From Olsenella_K absiana (GTDB lineage Bacteria; Actinomycetota; Coriobacteriia; Coriobacteriales; Atopobiaceae): 64,000 nucleotides of DNA. Both the position numbers and the translations under genes were made by a program. The notes below the pieces were generated by a model. It was given only the letters and a program-made list of their open reading frames with translations, did not search any database and was not told where the DNA came from. This document shows positions 34,474 through 43,427 of this stretch, piece by piece. The stretch covers positions 248,001 to 312,000 of the forward strand of contig NZ_JAZGJQ010000003.1 in assembly GCF_036408855.1 (NCBI RefSeq). Direction: 5' to 3'. Position 1 is the stretch's first letter. Each line of letters opens with the position of its first letter.

Positions 34474-36000
34474 ATGGCGAGGGAAGGGGAGAAGGACGTG
34501 CGGCCCGCGCCCGGCGCGCAGGGGGACGTCGGCGCCTCCCCGCGCCGCGCCGACTACGCGAGCACCCGCGAGCGCAGGGTGGGGGCCTGGGTGGCCGCCG
34601 TCGAGGAGGGCAGCCCCGCGTGGGAGGCGGGCCTCGAGCCCAGCATGCGCATCGACTCGGTGGGCGGCGCCCCCCTGCGCGACATCATCGACTGGCGCTG
34701 GGAGGCCTCCGACGCCGTCGCCGAGCTCGCCGTCTTCGACCCCGCCACGGGTGAGGAGTGCGCCTGCACCCTCGAGCGCGAGCCCGGCGAGGACTGGGGC
34801 GTCGAGTTCGAGGACGTGCTCTTCGACGGCATCCGCACCTGCGTGAACGCCTGCCAGTTCTGCTTCATGAGGATGCTCCCGGAGGACGCGCGCGCCTCGC
34901 TCACGCTCCGCGACGACGACTACCGCCTCTCCTTCACCCAGGGCAACTTCGTCACGCTGACCAACATGACCGACGAGGACGTCGAGCGCGTCATCGCCTA
35001 CCGCCTGGAGCCGATGAACGTCTCCATCCACGCCGTCACCCCCGAGGTGCGCCGCTCGCTCATCGGGCCCAGGGCCATGCGCGGGATCGAGGTCCTGGAG
35101 CGGCTCTGCGAGGCGGGCATCGAGGTGCACGGCCAGATCGTTCTCTGCGCCGGCATCAACGACGGCGCGGAGCTCGTCCGCACGCTCGACTGGGTCGAGG
35201 CGCGCAGGCAGATCACCTCGCTCGCCATCGTGCCGATGGGCTACACCAAGTACTCAAAGGTCTTCTCGCGCTCCTTCTCCGAGGACGTGGAGGCGAGCCG
35301 CGCCGTCGTGCGGCTGCTCGAGCCCTACCAGGCGCGCGCCCGCGCCGAGCTCGGCATCACGCGCTTCCAGCTCTCCGACGAGTTCTACGTCGACGCCCGC
35401 CTGCCCGTGCCCGCGGCCGAGACCTACGACGGCTACCCGCAGTTCTACGACGGCATCGGGATGCTCAGGAGCTTCCTCGACGAGGCGGCCGCGCTCGCCG
35501 CGGACGACGCGGCGGAACTCGCGCGCGTGGCGCGCGACCTGGGCTCCGGAGGGGGCAGGGCGCTCCTCGTGGTGGGGGAGGCCGCCCTCGGTGCAGCGCG
35601 GGACCTCTGCGCCCTCTGGGCGCGGGCGCTCGCGGCCGAGCCCTGCGGAGACGGGGCGCAGGGGGCCGAGAAGGACGGCGGTCACCGCGCGCTTCCCGTG
35701 GAGCCGCTCGCGATCCGCAACGACTACTACGGCGGAGACGTCAACGTCACCGGGCTCATCGTCTCGCGTGACCTCCTGGCTCAGCTGCCGGCCTCGCTCG
35801 ACGGCACCCTGGTCGTGCTCCCGGAGGCCATGTTCAACTTCGACCGGCTCACCCTGGACGGCGACTCCGAGGGGCACATAGCGGAGGAGGTGGCGCGGCG
35901 CGGGGGCGTGGCCTGCGTCTCGGAGACCTCGCCGCGCGCCCTCGTGGCGGCCGTGGCGGCCCACGCGGACGGCCTTGGCCCATGTGCGCAAACTCTGTAA
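34474..36000 (+). CDS. DUF512 family protein with PDZ-like and radical-SAM-like domains
   Basis: 508 aa. A PDZ-like N-terminal domain at about 36-100 (VEEGSPAWEAGLEPSMRIDSVGG in adjacent pieces). Then Cys123-x3-Cys127-x2-Cys130 (CVNACQFC), as in radical SAM enzymes, in a barrel with FTQGNFVTLTNMTDEDVERV, NVSIHAVTPEVR and GQIVLCAGINDG. The C-terminal DUF512 region has IRNDYYGGDVNVTGLI. The family is widespread in Clostridia and Actinobacteria next to der, as here. The biochemical role is unknown. The der neighbourhood hints at ribosome maturation, which is inference. Confidence 0.87.
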   Translation: MAREGEKDVRPAPGAQGDVGASPRRADYASTRERRVGAWVAAVEEGSPAWEAGLEPSMRIDSVGGAPLRDIIDWRWEASDAVAELAVFDPATGEECACTLEREPGEDWGVEFEDVLFDGIRTCVNACQFCFMRMLPEDARASLTLRDDDYRLSFTQGNFVTLTNMTDEDVERVIAYRLEPMNVSIHAVTPEVRRSLIGPRAMRGIEVLERLCEAGIEVHGQIVLCAGINDGAELVRTLDWVEARRQITSLAIVPMGYTKYSKVFSRSFSEDVEASRAVVRLLEPYQARARAELGITRFQLSDEFYVDARLPVPAAETYDGYPQFYDGIGMLRSFLDEAAALAADDAAELARVARDLGSGGGRALLVVGEAALGAARDLCALWARALAAEPCGDGAQGAEKDGGHRALPVEPLAIRNDYYGGDVNVTGLIVSRDLLAQLPASLDGTLVVLPEAMFNFDRLTLDGDSEGHIAEEVARRGGVACVSETSPRALVAAVAAHADGLGPCAQTL

Positions 36001-36074
36001 CCGGAGGGCGGGGTTTCCCGTCGGCCGCGCTTCTCGGCTAGTATCAGACCCAACTACCGAGAGCAAGGAGAGCC

Positions 36075-37397
36075 ATGCCCAAACCCATCGTCGCCGTCGT
36101 GGGCCGCCCCAACGTCGGCAAGTCCACGCTCGTGAACAGGCTCGCCGAGCGTCGCGAGGCCATCGTGCACGAGTCGCGCGGCGTCACGCGCGACCGCTCC
36201 TACCACGACACCGACTGGAACGGCCGCGAGTTCACCCTGGTGGACACCGGCGGCATCGAGTCCGTCAAGAGCAAGGACGCCTTTGCCCCGCGCATCCGCG
36301 AGCAGGCGCTCGCCGCCTGCGACGAGGCGGACGTCATCGTCTTCGTCGTGGACGGCACCTGCGGCATCACGGACGAGGACGAGGAGGTCGCGCGCGTCGT
36401 GCGCAAGGCTGACAAGCCCGTCTTCCTCATCGTCAACAAGCAGGACAACCCCGATTCGGAGTCCGACCTCTGGCCGTTCTACTCGCTCGGCGTCGGCGAG
36501 CCGAGGTCCATCTCGGCCACGCACGGCTACGGCACGGGGGACCTGCTTGACGACATCGTCGCGGCCTTCCCCGAGGAGCACGAGGAGGAAGAGGTGGAGG
36601 ACGACGGCTGCCTGAGCGTCGCGATCATCGGCCGGCCCAACGTCGGCAAGTCCTCGCTCACCAACCGCCTCGTGGGCAAGAAGCGCTCGATCGTCTCTGA
36701 CGTGGCGGGGACCACGCGCGACGCCATCGACACCGTGATCGAGTTCGAGGGCCGGCGCATCCGCCTCGTCGACACGGCGGGCATGCGAAAGAAGAACCAG
36801 GTCCACGAGGACGTGGAGTACTACAGCCTCGTGAGGGGGCTCGCCGCCATCGACCGCGCGGACGTCTGCGTGCTCGTCGTGGACTCCACGGTCGGCGTGA
36901 CCGAGCAGGACCAGAAGCTCGCGGCGACGGCCATCGACCGCGGCTGCGCCCTCGTGCTGTGCCTCAACAAGTGGGACCTCGTGGACACCGAGCAGGCGCG
37001 CGACCGCGTCGTCGCCTCCATCGACCGCAGGATGGCCTTCGCCTCCTGGGCGCCCTACGTCAACGCCTCCGCCCTGACCGGGCGCGCCTGCGCGAAGGTG
37101 ATGCAGGTCGCCTGCAAGGCGGCCGAGGCGCGCGCCATCCGCATGAGGACCTCCCAGATCAACGCCGTGCTCGACGCCATCAGGGAGACGGGTCACACCG
37201 TCGTGCGCAAGAACCGCCGCCTCAAGATCAACTACGCGACGCAGACGGGCGAGAGGCCCCCGGTCATCACCTTCTTCTGCAACGCCCCCGACCTCGTGGA
37301 CGACAACTTCGAGCGCTTCCTCGAGAACCGCATCCGCGCGGCCTTCGACCTTGCGGGTACGCCCATCCGCTTCAAGTTCAAGAGGAAGGACCAGTAG
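36075..37397 (+). CDS. der: Ribosome-associated GTPase Der (EngA)
   Basis: A GTPase with two tandem G domains needed for 50S maturation. 440 aa. G1 motifs are GRPNVGKSTLVN near residue 9 and GRPNVGKSSLTN near residue 186. DTAG-type and NKQD/NKWD motifs occur in each half. A C-terminal KH-like domain contains RMRTSQINAVLDAI and IRFKFKRKDQ. An acidic linker (EEHEEEEVEDD) joins the two G domains. The ATG follows AAGGAGAG. A weak TAGTAT at 36039-36044 may be a promoter -10. Confidence 0.96.
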   Translation: MPKPIVAVVGRPNVGKSTLVNRLAERREAIVHESRGVTRDRSYHDTDWNGREFTLVDTGGIESVKSKDAFAPRIREQALAACDEADVIVFVVDGTCGITDEDEEVARVVRKADKPVFLIVNKQDNPDSESDLWPFYSLGVGEPRSISATHGYGTGDLLDDIVAAFPEEHEEEEVEDDGCLSVAIIGRPNVGKSSLTNRLVGKKRSIVSDVAGTTRDAIDTVIEFEGRRIRLVDTAGMRKKNQVHEDVEYYSLVRGLAAIDRADVCVLVVDSTVGVTEQDQKLAATAIDRGCALVLCLNKWDLVDTEQARDRVVASIDRRMAFASWAPYVNASALTGRACAKVMQVACKAAEARAIRMRTSQINAVLDAIRETGHTVVRKNRRLKINYATQTGERPPVITFFCNAPDLVDDNFERFLENRIRAAFDLAGTPIRFKFKRKDQ

Positions 37398-37398
37398 G

Positions 37399-38091
37399 AT
37401 GGCAAGGCTCGCCCTGGTGACGGCCGCCTGCATGGCGGTCGCCTACTTCGTGTGCGGGATCCCCTTCGGCCTCGTGGCCACCAGGGGGGACGGCGTCGAC
37501 GTCCGCAAGGCGGGCTCGGGCAACATCGGCATGACCAACGTCGCGCGCACCGTGGGCGGCAAGGCCGCCGCGGCCACCTTCGCGGGCGACATGGGCAAGG
37601 GCCTCGTCTGCATGCTGCTCGCACGCGCCGTCGTGGCCGGCGCGTGCTTCGGCGGGGACTGGTCGATGCTCGTGCCCTCCTCGCCCTTCGCCCTCTCCAT
37701 GACGCTGGTCTTCTCGTGCTGCGTGCTCGGCCACGTCTTCAGCCCCTACCTGCGCTTCCACGGCGGCAAGGGGATATCGGTGGGCTTCGGCGCCGGCCTC
37801 GGCCTCTTCTGGCCGATTGGCCTGGGCATGCTCGCCGTGTTCGTGGCCTTCGCCGTGCCCTCGCGCTACGTCTCGCTCGGCTCCGTCACGGCGGCAATCT
37901 CGCTGCCCGTCCAGTGCGCGCTCTGGGGCATGGGCCCGGCGGCGCTCGCGCCGGTGACCGTCGTGGCCTGCGTCGTGATCTGGGCGCACCGCAACAACAT
38001 CAGGAAGCTCGCGAGTCACCAGGAGAGCAGGTTCTCCGTCCGCCACCGCGACGGCGCCGACGAGGGTGCCGACGGGGGCGAGCGCAGGTGA
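37399..38091 (+). CDS. plsY: Glycerol-3-phosphate acyltransferase PlsY
   Basis: Transfers acyl groups from acyl phosphate to glycerol-3-phosphate. 230 aa from the ATG at 37399, one base after der. A polytopic membrane protein with the three PlsY motifs: VRKAGSGNIGMTNVARTVG, FHGGKGISVGFG and the C-terminal WAHRNNIRKL. The last ~20 residues are hydrophilic. It overlaps gpsA (GTGA), which supplies its glycerol-3-phosphate. The cmk-plsC product then acts on its lysophosphatidate. Confidence 0.94.
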   Translation: MARLALVTAACMAVAYFVCGIPFGLVATRGDGVDVRKAGSGNIGMTNVARTVGGKAAAATFAGDMGKGLVCMLLARAVVAGACFGGDWSMLVPSSPFALSMTLVFSCCVLGHVFSPYLRFHGGKGISVGFGAGLGLFWPIGLGMLAVFVAFAVPSRYVSLGSVTAAISLPVQCALWGMGPAALAPVTVVACVVIWAHRNNIRKLASHQESRFSVRHRDGADEGADGGERR

Positions 38092-39134
38092 GCGCGCGGG
38101 AGGAGGGCTCGCCCCGCCTCGCGCGCGTCTCGGTCGTCGGGACGGGCTCCTGGGGCACGGCGGCGACGGGCCTCGTCGCGCCCAAGGCCGAGAAGGTCGT
38201 CCTCTGGGGGCGCTCCCCTGAGGCCTGCGAGGCCATCAACCGGACCCGCCACAACCCGCGCCACCTCACGGGCTACGAGCTCGCGCGTAACGTGTCGGCC
38301 ACGGCCGACCTCGCGGAGGCGGCGTCGGGCGCGGACGCCCTCGTCCTCGCCCTGCCCTCGGCCTACCTGCGCGCCACGGCGCGCTCGCTCGCGCCCTACG
38401 CCGGCGCCACGACCCCGGTCCTCGTGCTGACCAAGGGCGTCGAGCCCGGGACGGGCGACCTCATGTCCGACGTCGTGGCCGAAGAGCTGGGGCGCCCCGG
38501 GCGCGTCGCGGCCCTGAGCGGCCCCAACCACGCCGAGGAGATCTGCCAGGGGTCCTACGCGGCGGCGGTCGTCGCGAGCGCGGAGGCGGGGTGCGCCACC
38601 TTCTTCCAGCGCCTCATGGGCTCGCACGACTTCCGCGTGTACGCGAGCGCGGACCTCACCGGCGTCGAGGTCTCAGGCGCGGTCAAGAACGTCGTCGCCA
38701 TCGCCTGCGGCGTGGCCGCGGGGCTGGGCGCCGGCGACAACACGCTCGCGGCGCTCATGACGCGCGGCATCGCCGAGATGAGCCGCGTGGTCGCGGCCCT
38801 CGGCGGCGACCCCATGACCTGCATGGGGCTCGCGGGCATGGGCGACCTCGTCGCGACCTGCACCTCGCGCCACTCGAGGAACCGCACCTTCGGCGAGGCC
38901 TTCGCCGCGGGCGAGTCGCTCGAGTCCTACCAGAGCAGGACCCACATGGTCGTGGAGGGGGCCGCCGCGGCGCGGAGCGTCTATGAGCTTGCGCAGAAAC
39001 ATGCCATAGAGGCGCCCATCACGTGCGTGGTTCACGCTATCCTTTACGAGGGCCTGCCCCTCGCCGAGGCGATCGAGTCGCTCCTGCAGAGGAGGGTCCG
39101 CGAGGAGTTCTACGGGCTCGGGACAAACGAATAG
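38088..39134 (+). CDS. gpsA: Glycerol-3-phosphate dehydrogenase [NAD(P)+]
   Basis: Makes glycerol-3-phosphate from dihydroxyacetone phosphate. 348 aa from the GTG at 38088, overlapping the plsY stop. NAD(P)-binding motif VVGTGSWGTA. Other landmarks are LSGPNHAEEI, EVSGAVKNVVAIACGVAAGLG (catalytic Lys) and AGMGDLVATC followed by SRNRTFGE. Coupled expression with plsY joins two consecutive steps of phospholipid synthesis. Confidence 0.95.
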   Translation: MSAREEGSPRLARVSVVGTGSWGTAATGLVAPKAEKVVLWGRSPEACEAINRTRHNPRHLTGYELARNVSATADLAEAASGADALVLALPSAYLRATARSLAPYAGATTPVLVLTKGVEPGTGDLMSDVVAEELGRPGRVAALSGPNHAEEICQGSYAAAVVASAEAGCATFFQRLMGSHDFRVYASADLTGVEVSGAVKNVVAIACGVAAGLGAGDNTLAALMTRGIAEMSRVVAALGGDPMTCMGLAGMGDLVATCTSRHSRNRTFGEAFAAGESLESYQSRTHMVVEGAAAARSVYELAQKHAIEAPITCVVHAILYEGLPLAEAIESLLQRRVREEFYGLGTNE

Positions 39135-39223
39135 GGCCACCCGGAAGCGGTGCGGGCGAGGCGCCATGAAGGCGCCGCCGTCGGCCTCCGCCGGCAGGCG
39201 CGGGGGCGAGAGAGGGCAGGAAC

Positions 39224-40402
39224 GTGACAGAAGACTTCGTGTATCTCGACTATGCGGCCTCGGCGCCCATGCGGCCGGAGGCGCTCGCCGCCGAGCGAGC
39301 CTACGAGGAGGCGCCCTACGCCGGCGCCAACCCCAACTCGCTGCACACGACGGGCAGGATGGCCGCCCGCGCCCTCGACGGCGCCCGCGCCGACCTCGTG
39401 CGCGTCATGGGAGGGCGCTTCCGCCCCTCCGACGTCGTCTTCACGTCCTCGGGCACCGAGAGCAACAACCTCGCCCTCTACGGCCTCGCCGAGGGGATAC
39501 GCTCGCGCGACCGCTCGCGCTCGCGCGTCGTCGTCTCGGCGATCGAGCACGACTCCGAGGAGGAGGTCATCCCCTCGCTCAGGGAGCGCGGGTTCGAGGT
39601 GACCTCCGTGCGGCCGGGGCGCGACGGCGTCGTCACGCCCGAGGCCCTCTCGGAGGCGATGGGCCGAGACGTCGCCCTCGTCTCAGTGATGAGCGCCAAC
39701 AACGAGACCGGCGTCATACAGCCCGTAGGCGCGCTCGCCCGCGTCGCGCACGCCTCGGGCGCCCTCTTCCACACCGACGCCGCCCAGGCGTTCTGCAAGG
39801 TGCCGCTCGACGTGGCCGAGGCGGACGCAGTCACGCTCTCCGCGCACAAGGTCGGGGGTCCCGTGGGCATCGCCGCGCTCGTGGTGAGGGGGAGGTGCCC
39901 GCTGCGCCCGCAGTGCTTCGGCGGCGGGCAGGAGCAGGGCAAGCGCCCCGGCACCCAGCCCGTGCGCGCCGCGCTCGCCTTCGCGGCCGCGGCTAGGGCC
40001 GCCTCCTCGGACCTCGAGGGGCGCCGTCGCCTCGTGGCCGCCCGCGCCCAGGCGCTCTACGACGCCGTCTGCGCTGAGGGCACGGGCATCGTCCCCACGA
40101 CGACGGCGGAGATGGGCCCCGGGAGGCTGCCCGGCATGGTGAGCGTCATGGCGCCGGGGCTCGACTCCGAGTCGCTCGTGCTGCAGCTCGACGCCGCGGG
40201 CTTCGAGGTCTCCGCGGCCTCCGCCTGCGCGAGCGCCTCACTCGAGCCGAGCCACGTGCTCTCCGCCATGGGGATCCCCCGCGACGAGGCCCTGGGGTCG
40301 CTGCGCATCTCGTTCGACGAGCGCGTCGACCCCGCCGACCTCGAGCGCTTCGGCGAGGAGCTCGTGGGGGTCGTGAGGCGGCTCTCGCGAAGGCGCGGAT
40401 AG
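39224..40402 (+). CDS. Cysteine desulfurase (NifS/IscS-like)
   Basis: A PLP-dependent class V aminotransferase-fold enzyme that supplies sulfur for Fe-S clusters or tRNA thiolation. 392 aa from the GTG at 39224. Landmarks are YLDYAASAPM, SSGTESNNLAL, SAIEHDSEEEV, SANNETGVIQP, FHTDAAQAF and the PLP lysine in SAHKVGGPVG. The catalytic loop Cys is in SACASASLEPSHVL. A CASAS-type loop points to the NifS/IscS (group I) class. No iscU or thiI partner is adjacent. It may serve IspG/IspH and other Fe-S enzymes, which is inference. Confidence 0.9.
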   Translation: MTEDFVYLDYAASAPMRPEALAAERAYEEAPYAGANPNSLHTTGRMAARALDGARADLVRVMGGRFRPSDVVFTSSGTESNNLALYGLAEGIRSRDRSRSRVVVSAIEHDSEEEVIPSLRERGFEVTSVRPGRDGVVTPEALSEAMGRDVALVSVMSANNETGVIQPVGALARVAHASGALFHTDAAQAFCKVPLDVAEADAVTLSAHKVGGPVGIAALVVRGRCPLRPQCFGGGQEQGKRPGTQPVRAALAFAAAARAASSDLEGRRRLVAARAQALYDAVCAEGTGIVPTTTAEMGPGRLPGMVSVMAPGLDSESLVLQLDAAGFEVSAASACASASLEPSHVLSAMGIPRDEALGSLRISFDERVDPADLERFGEELVGVVRRLSRRRG

Positions 40403-40511
40403 CGGGAAGGCCCGGGCGCGCGCCCTGCGCGGCGCCGGGCGAGGAGGGCCGCGCACGCGCGGCGGGACACGAGTACCTTCCGGACGACGGACTAGGGAGT
40501 TTGGAGACGAT

Positions 40512-41240
40512 ATGAAGGAGACGGAGGCCCTGCTGAGGCTCCAGGAGATCGACCTCGAGCTCATGAGGCACAAGGCGACCCTGGCGGAGATGCCCCAGGC
40601 CAAGAAGGTCGCCGCGGTCAAGGCCGCCAAGCGCAAGCTGGCGCAGGACTACAAGCGCCTCTTCGGGCAGCTCAAGGACTGCCGGATGGAGCTCGAGGAG
40701 AACGAGGCCAAGCAGCGCGACTGCGAGGAGAAGATCGAGCGCGTGAAGGCCGAGTACTCCTCCGGCGATGCCGGCTTCAGGGCCGCCAAGGACGCAGAGG
40801 CGCACCTCACGGCCCTGGCCAAGGGCCACGAGAAGCTCGTCTATCGCCACGGGGAGCTCGCGAAGGAGCAGGGTCGCCTCGAGCGTGCCGAGAGGAACGC
40901 GCGCGACCTCGACGCGCGCCTGACCGAGGAGGGCAAGGCCCAGATTGCCTCCTACCAGGAGGAGACCAGGGAGCTGCACGAGACGATCGAGGGGCTCGGA
41001 CAGGAGCGCGAGCACTGCCTGCGCAACATGACCGAGGACGTGCGCAAGCGCTACGCCGCGGCGAGCGAGCGCTTCGGCGGGCTCGCGGTCGAGCGGCTCC
41101 GCGGGAACGTCCCCTCGGTCTGCCGCGTCAAGCTCCAGCCTGCAGCCTACAGCGACCTCGTGCACGGCCCCGCCATCACCGAGTGCCCCTACTGCCACCG
41201 CCTGCTCGTGACCGAGGGGGCGCTCGACGATGTCGAGTAG
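40512..41240 (+). CDS. Coiled-coil protein with C-terminal zinc-ribbon-like motif (C4-type family)
   Basis: 242 aa, with the ATG behind GGAG. Residues 1-185 are an almost continuous long coiled coil rich in Glu, Lys, Arg and Ala. The C-terminus has ECPYCHRLL, the second half of the family's zinc ribbon. The first half, normally CxxC, reads VPSVC, so one of the four Cys is missing. Related proteins (CT398-like) occur widely, with suggested roles in flagellar or RNA-linked complexes, none established. It overlaps coaBC by 11 bp. Confidence 0.8.
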   Translation: MKETEALLRLQEIDLELMRHKATLAEMPQAKKVAAVKAAKRKLAQDYKRLFGQLKDCRMELEENEAKQRDCEEKIERVKAEYSSGDAGFRAAKDAEAHLTALAKGHEKLVYRHGELAKEQGRLERAERNARDLDARLTEEGKAQIASYQEETRELHETIEGLGQEREHCLRNMTEDVRKRYAAASERFGGLAVERLRGNVPSVCRVKLQPAAYSDLVHGPAITECPYCHRLLVTEGALDDVE

Positions 41241-42483
41241 GGAGGGGGCGCCCGAGCCATACCACGCCCTGCTCGTGGTCTGCGGAGGCATCGCGGCCTA
41301 CAAGGCGGCCGAGGTGACGCGGGGCCTGCAGAAGGAGGGCGTCGAGGTGCGCTGCGTCCTCACCGAGGCGGCCGAGCGCTTCGTCGGGCGCGCGACCTTC
41401 GAGGGCCTCACGCGCCAGCCGGTGGGCACCGACGAGTTCTCCTACCCCGACCCCGCCATGCGGATCCCCCACGTCGACCTCGCCGACTGGGCGGACGTGG
41501 TCGTGGTCGTTCCCGCCACGGCGAACGTGATGGCCAAGATGGCCGCCGGCATCGCGGATGACCTCGCCACCTCGGCGCTGCTCGCCACACCGGCCGCGAC
41601 CCCCATCGTCGTCGCCCCGGCCATGAACGTCAACATGTGGTCCAACCCCGCCACCCAGCGCAACCGCGCGACCCTCGCCGCCCGCGGCGTGCGCCTCGTC
41701 GAGCCCGTCAGCGGGCGCCTCGCCTGCGGCTACGAGGGCTGCGGCAAGCTCGCGCCCGTGGACGACGTCGTGGACGCGGCCCTCCTCGCCCTCCTCGGGT
41801 CCAAGTCCCGGCAGGACCTGGCCGGGGTGCGCGTCCTCGTCACCGCAGGGCCCACCCACGAGGCCATCGACCCCGTGCGCTACATCGCGAACGAGTCGAG
41901 CGGGAAGATGGGCTACTCCATCGCGCGGGCCGCGCGCCTGAGGGGCGCCGAGGTCACGCTCGTGAGCGGCCCCACCTCGCTCAGGCCCCCGGCGGGCGTC
42001 GAGGTCGTGGACGTGGTGTCCGCGAGCGACCTCCACCGCGCGGCCACCGAGCTCTTCGAGGTGGCGGACGTCGCGATTCTCGCCGCCGCCGTGGCGGACT
42101 ACACCCCCGCGGCACCGGCTGACCACAAGCTCAAGAAGGCCCGCGAGCGCCTCGACCGCATAGAGCTCGTCGAGACCGAGGACGTCCTGAGGGAGCTCTC
42201 GGCCGGGAGGGGACGGCGCGTCGTGGTGGGCTTCGCCGCCGAGACCGAGGACGTCGTGGAGAACGCGGAGGAGAAGCTCCGCCACAAGGGGTGCGACCTC
42301 ATCGTCGCGAACAAGGTCGGGGGCGCCGACTCCGCCTTCGGCTCCGACACCGACGAGGTCGCCCTCGTCTCCGCCGCGGGCGCCGAGAGGCTCCCACGCC
42401 TCGAGAAGGCCCAGGTGGCCGACGTCCTTCTCGACCGCGTGAGGCGTATCCTGGACGAGCGCGCGGGGGACGAAAGGGCATGA
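41230..42483 (+). CDS. coaBC: Bifunctional phosphopantothenoylcysteine decarboxylase / phosphopantothenate--cysteine ligase
   Basis: Catalyses two consecutive steps of coenzyme A synthesis. 417 aa. The N-terminal CoaC flavodoxin-like domain has His81 (RIPHVDLADWAD), PAMNVNMW and the Cys of CGYEGCGKL. The C-terminal CoaB domain begins near residue 198 with VLVTAGPTHEAIDPVR and has NESSGKMG, AAVADY and the DHKLKK block. The ATG lies inside the 3' end of the coiled-coil gene. The stop overlaps the nfo start. Confidence 0.96.
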   Translation: MSSREGAPEPYHALLVVCGGIAAYKAAEVTRGLQKEGVEVRCVLTEAAERFVGRATFEGLTRQPVGTDEFSYPDPAMRIPHVDLADWADVVVVVPATANVMAKMAAGIADDLATSALLATPAATPIVVAPAMNVNMWSNPATQRNRATLAARGVRLVEPVSGRLACGYEGCGKLAPVDDVVDAALLALLGSKSRQDLAGVRVLVTAGPTHEAIDPVRYIANESSGKMGYSIARAARLRGAEVTLVSGPTSLRPPAGVEVVDVVSASDLHRAATELFEVADVAILAAAVADYTPAAPADHKLKKARERLDRIELVETEDVLRELSAGRGRRVVVGFAAETEDVVENAEEKLRHKGCDLIVANKVGGADSAFGSDTDEVALVSAAGAERLPRLEKAQVADVLLDRVRRILDERAGDERA

Positions 42484-43424
42484 GGGAGGAGCGGCTGGTC
42501 CTGGGCTGCCACCTCTCCGTGGCGAAGGGGCTCAGCGCCGCGGCCCGCACGGCCGCCTCGATCGGGGCCACGACCTTCGCGTTCTTCACGCGCAACCCCC
42601 GTGGCGGCCGGGCGAAGGACCTCGCGGAGAAGGACGTGCGCGGCATGAGGCGCATCTGCGAGGAGGGCGGCTTCGGCACGCTCGTCGCGCACGCGCCCTA
42701 CACGCTGAACCTCGCCTCCGCCAAGCCGGACGTCGTGCGCTACGGCCGCGAGGCGCTCGCCGCCGACCTAGCGAGGCTCGACGCCATAGGCGGCTGCTAC
42801 CTCAACCTGCACCCGGGCAGCCACGTGGGGCAGGGGGCGGACCGCGGCATCGAGCTCGTCTGCGAGGGGCTCGACGAGGTCCTGGAGCAGGGCTTCGAGA
42901 CCCGCGTCCTTCTCGAGACCATGGCCGGCAAGGGCTCGGAGGTGGGCCGGAGCTTCGAGGAGCTCGAGCGGATCATCGAGGGCACGCGCGAAGGCGACGC
43001 GCTCGGCGTCTGCCTGGACACCTGCCACGTGAGCGACGCGGGCTACGACGTCGCGCACGACCTGGGCGGGGTCCTGGACGAGTTCGACCGCGTGATCGGG
43101 CTCGAGCGGCTTTGCACCCTGCACGTGAACGACTCGAAGAACCCGTGCGGGTCGCACAAGGACCGCCACGAGAGGATCGGGGAGGGCACGCTCGGGCTCG
43201 GCTTCTTCGCCGAGCTGGTGCGCGACCCCCGCACGCGCGGGCTGCCCATGATCCTCGAGACCCCCAACGAGCTTCCCGGATACGAGGCCGAGATCGCCCT
43301 CTTGAGGCGGCTCGCCTCGGGCGGGGACGCGGAAGGGGGAGCGGGCGACGACAAGGACGACGCCGCGGCAGGCGCCGGCGCCCCTGCGGGCGCAGGCGGA
43401 TGGTCCGCGGGAGAGGAAGGCTAG
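42480..43424 (+). CDS. nfo: Endonuclease IV (AP endonuclease)
   Basis: Cleaves DNA at abasic sites. It is a zinc TIM-barrel enzyme. 314 aa from the ATG at 42480. Metal and signature segments are LVAHAPYTLNLAS, YLNLHPGSHVGQG, VLLETMAGKGSE, VCLDTCHVSDAGYD, HVNDSKNPCGSHKDRHERIG (substrate and metal ligands) and ILETPNE. The C-terminal ~40 residues are Ala/Gly/Asp-rich, beyond the usual end near 280. Overlaps coaBC by ATGA. Confidence 0.95.
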   Translation: MREERLVLGCHLSVAKGLSAAARTAASIGATTFAFFTRNPRGGRAKDLAEKDVRGMRRICEEGGFGTLVAHAPYTLNLASAKPDVVRYGREALAADLARLDAIGGCYLNLHPGSHVGQGADRGIELVCEGLDEVLEQGFETRVLLETMAGKGSEVGRSFEELERIIEGTREGDALGVCLDTCHVSDAGYDVAHDLGGVLDEFDRVIGLERLCTLHVNDSKNPCGSHKDRHERIGEGTLGLGFFAELVRDPRTRGLPMILETPNELPGYEAEIALLRRLASGGDAEGGAGDDKDDAAAGAGAPAGAGGWSAGEEG

Positions 43425-43427
43425 GCT

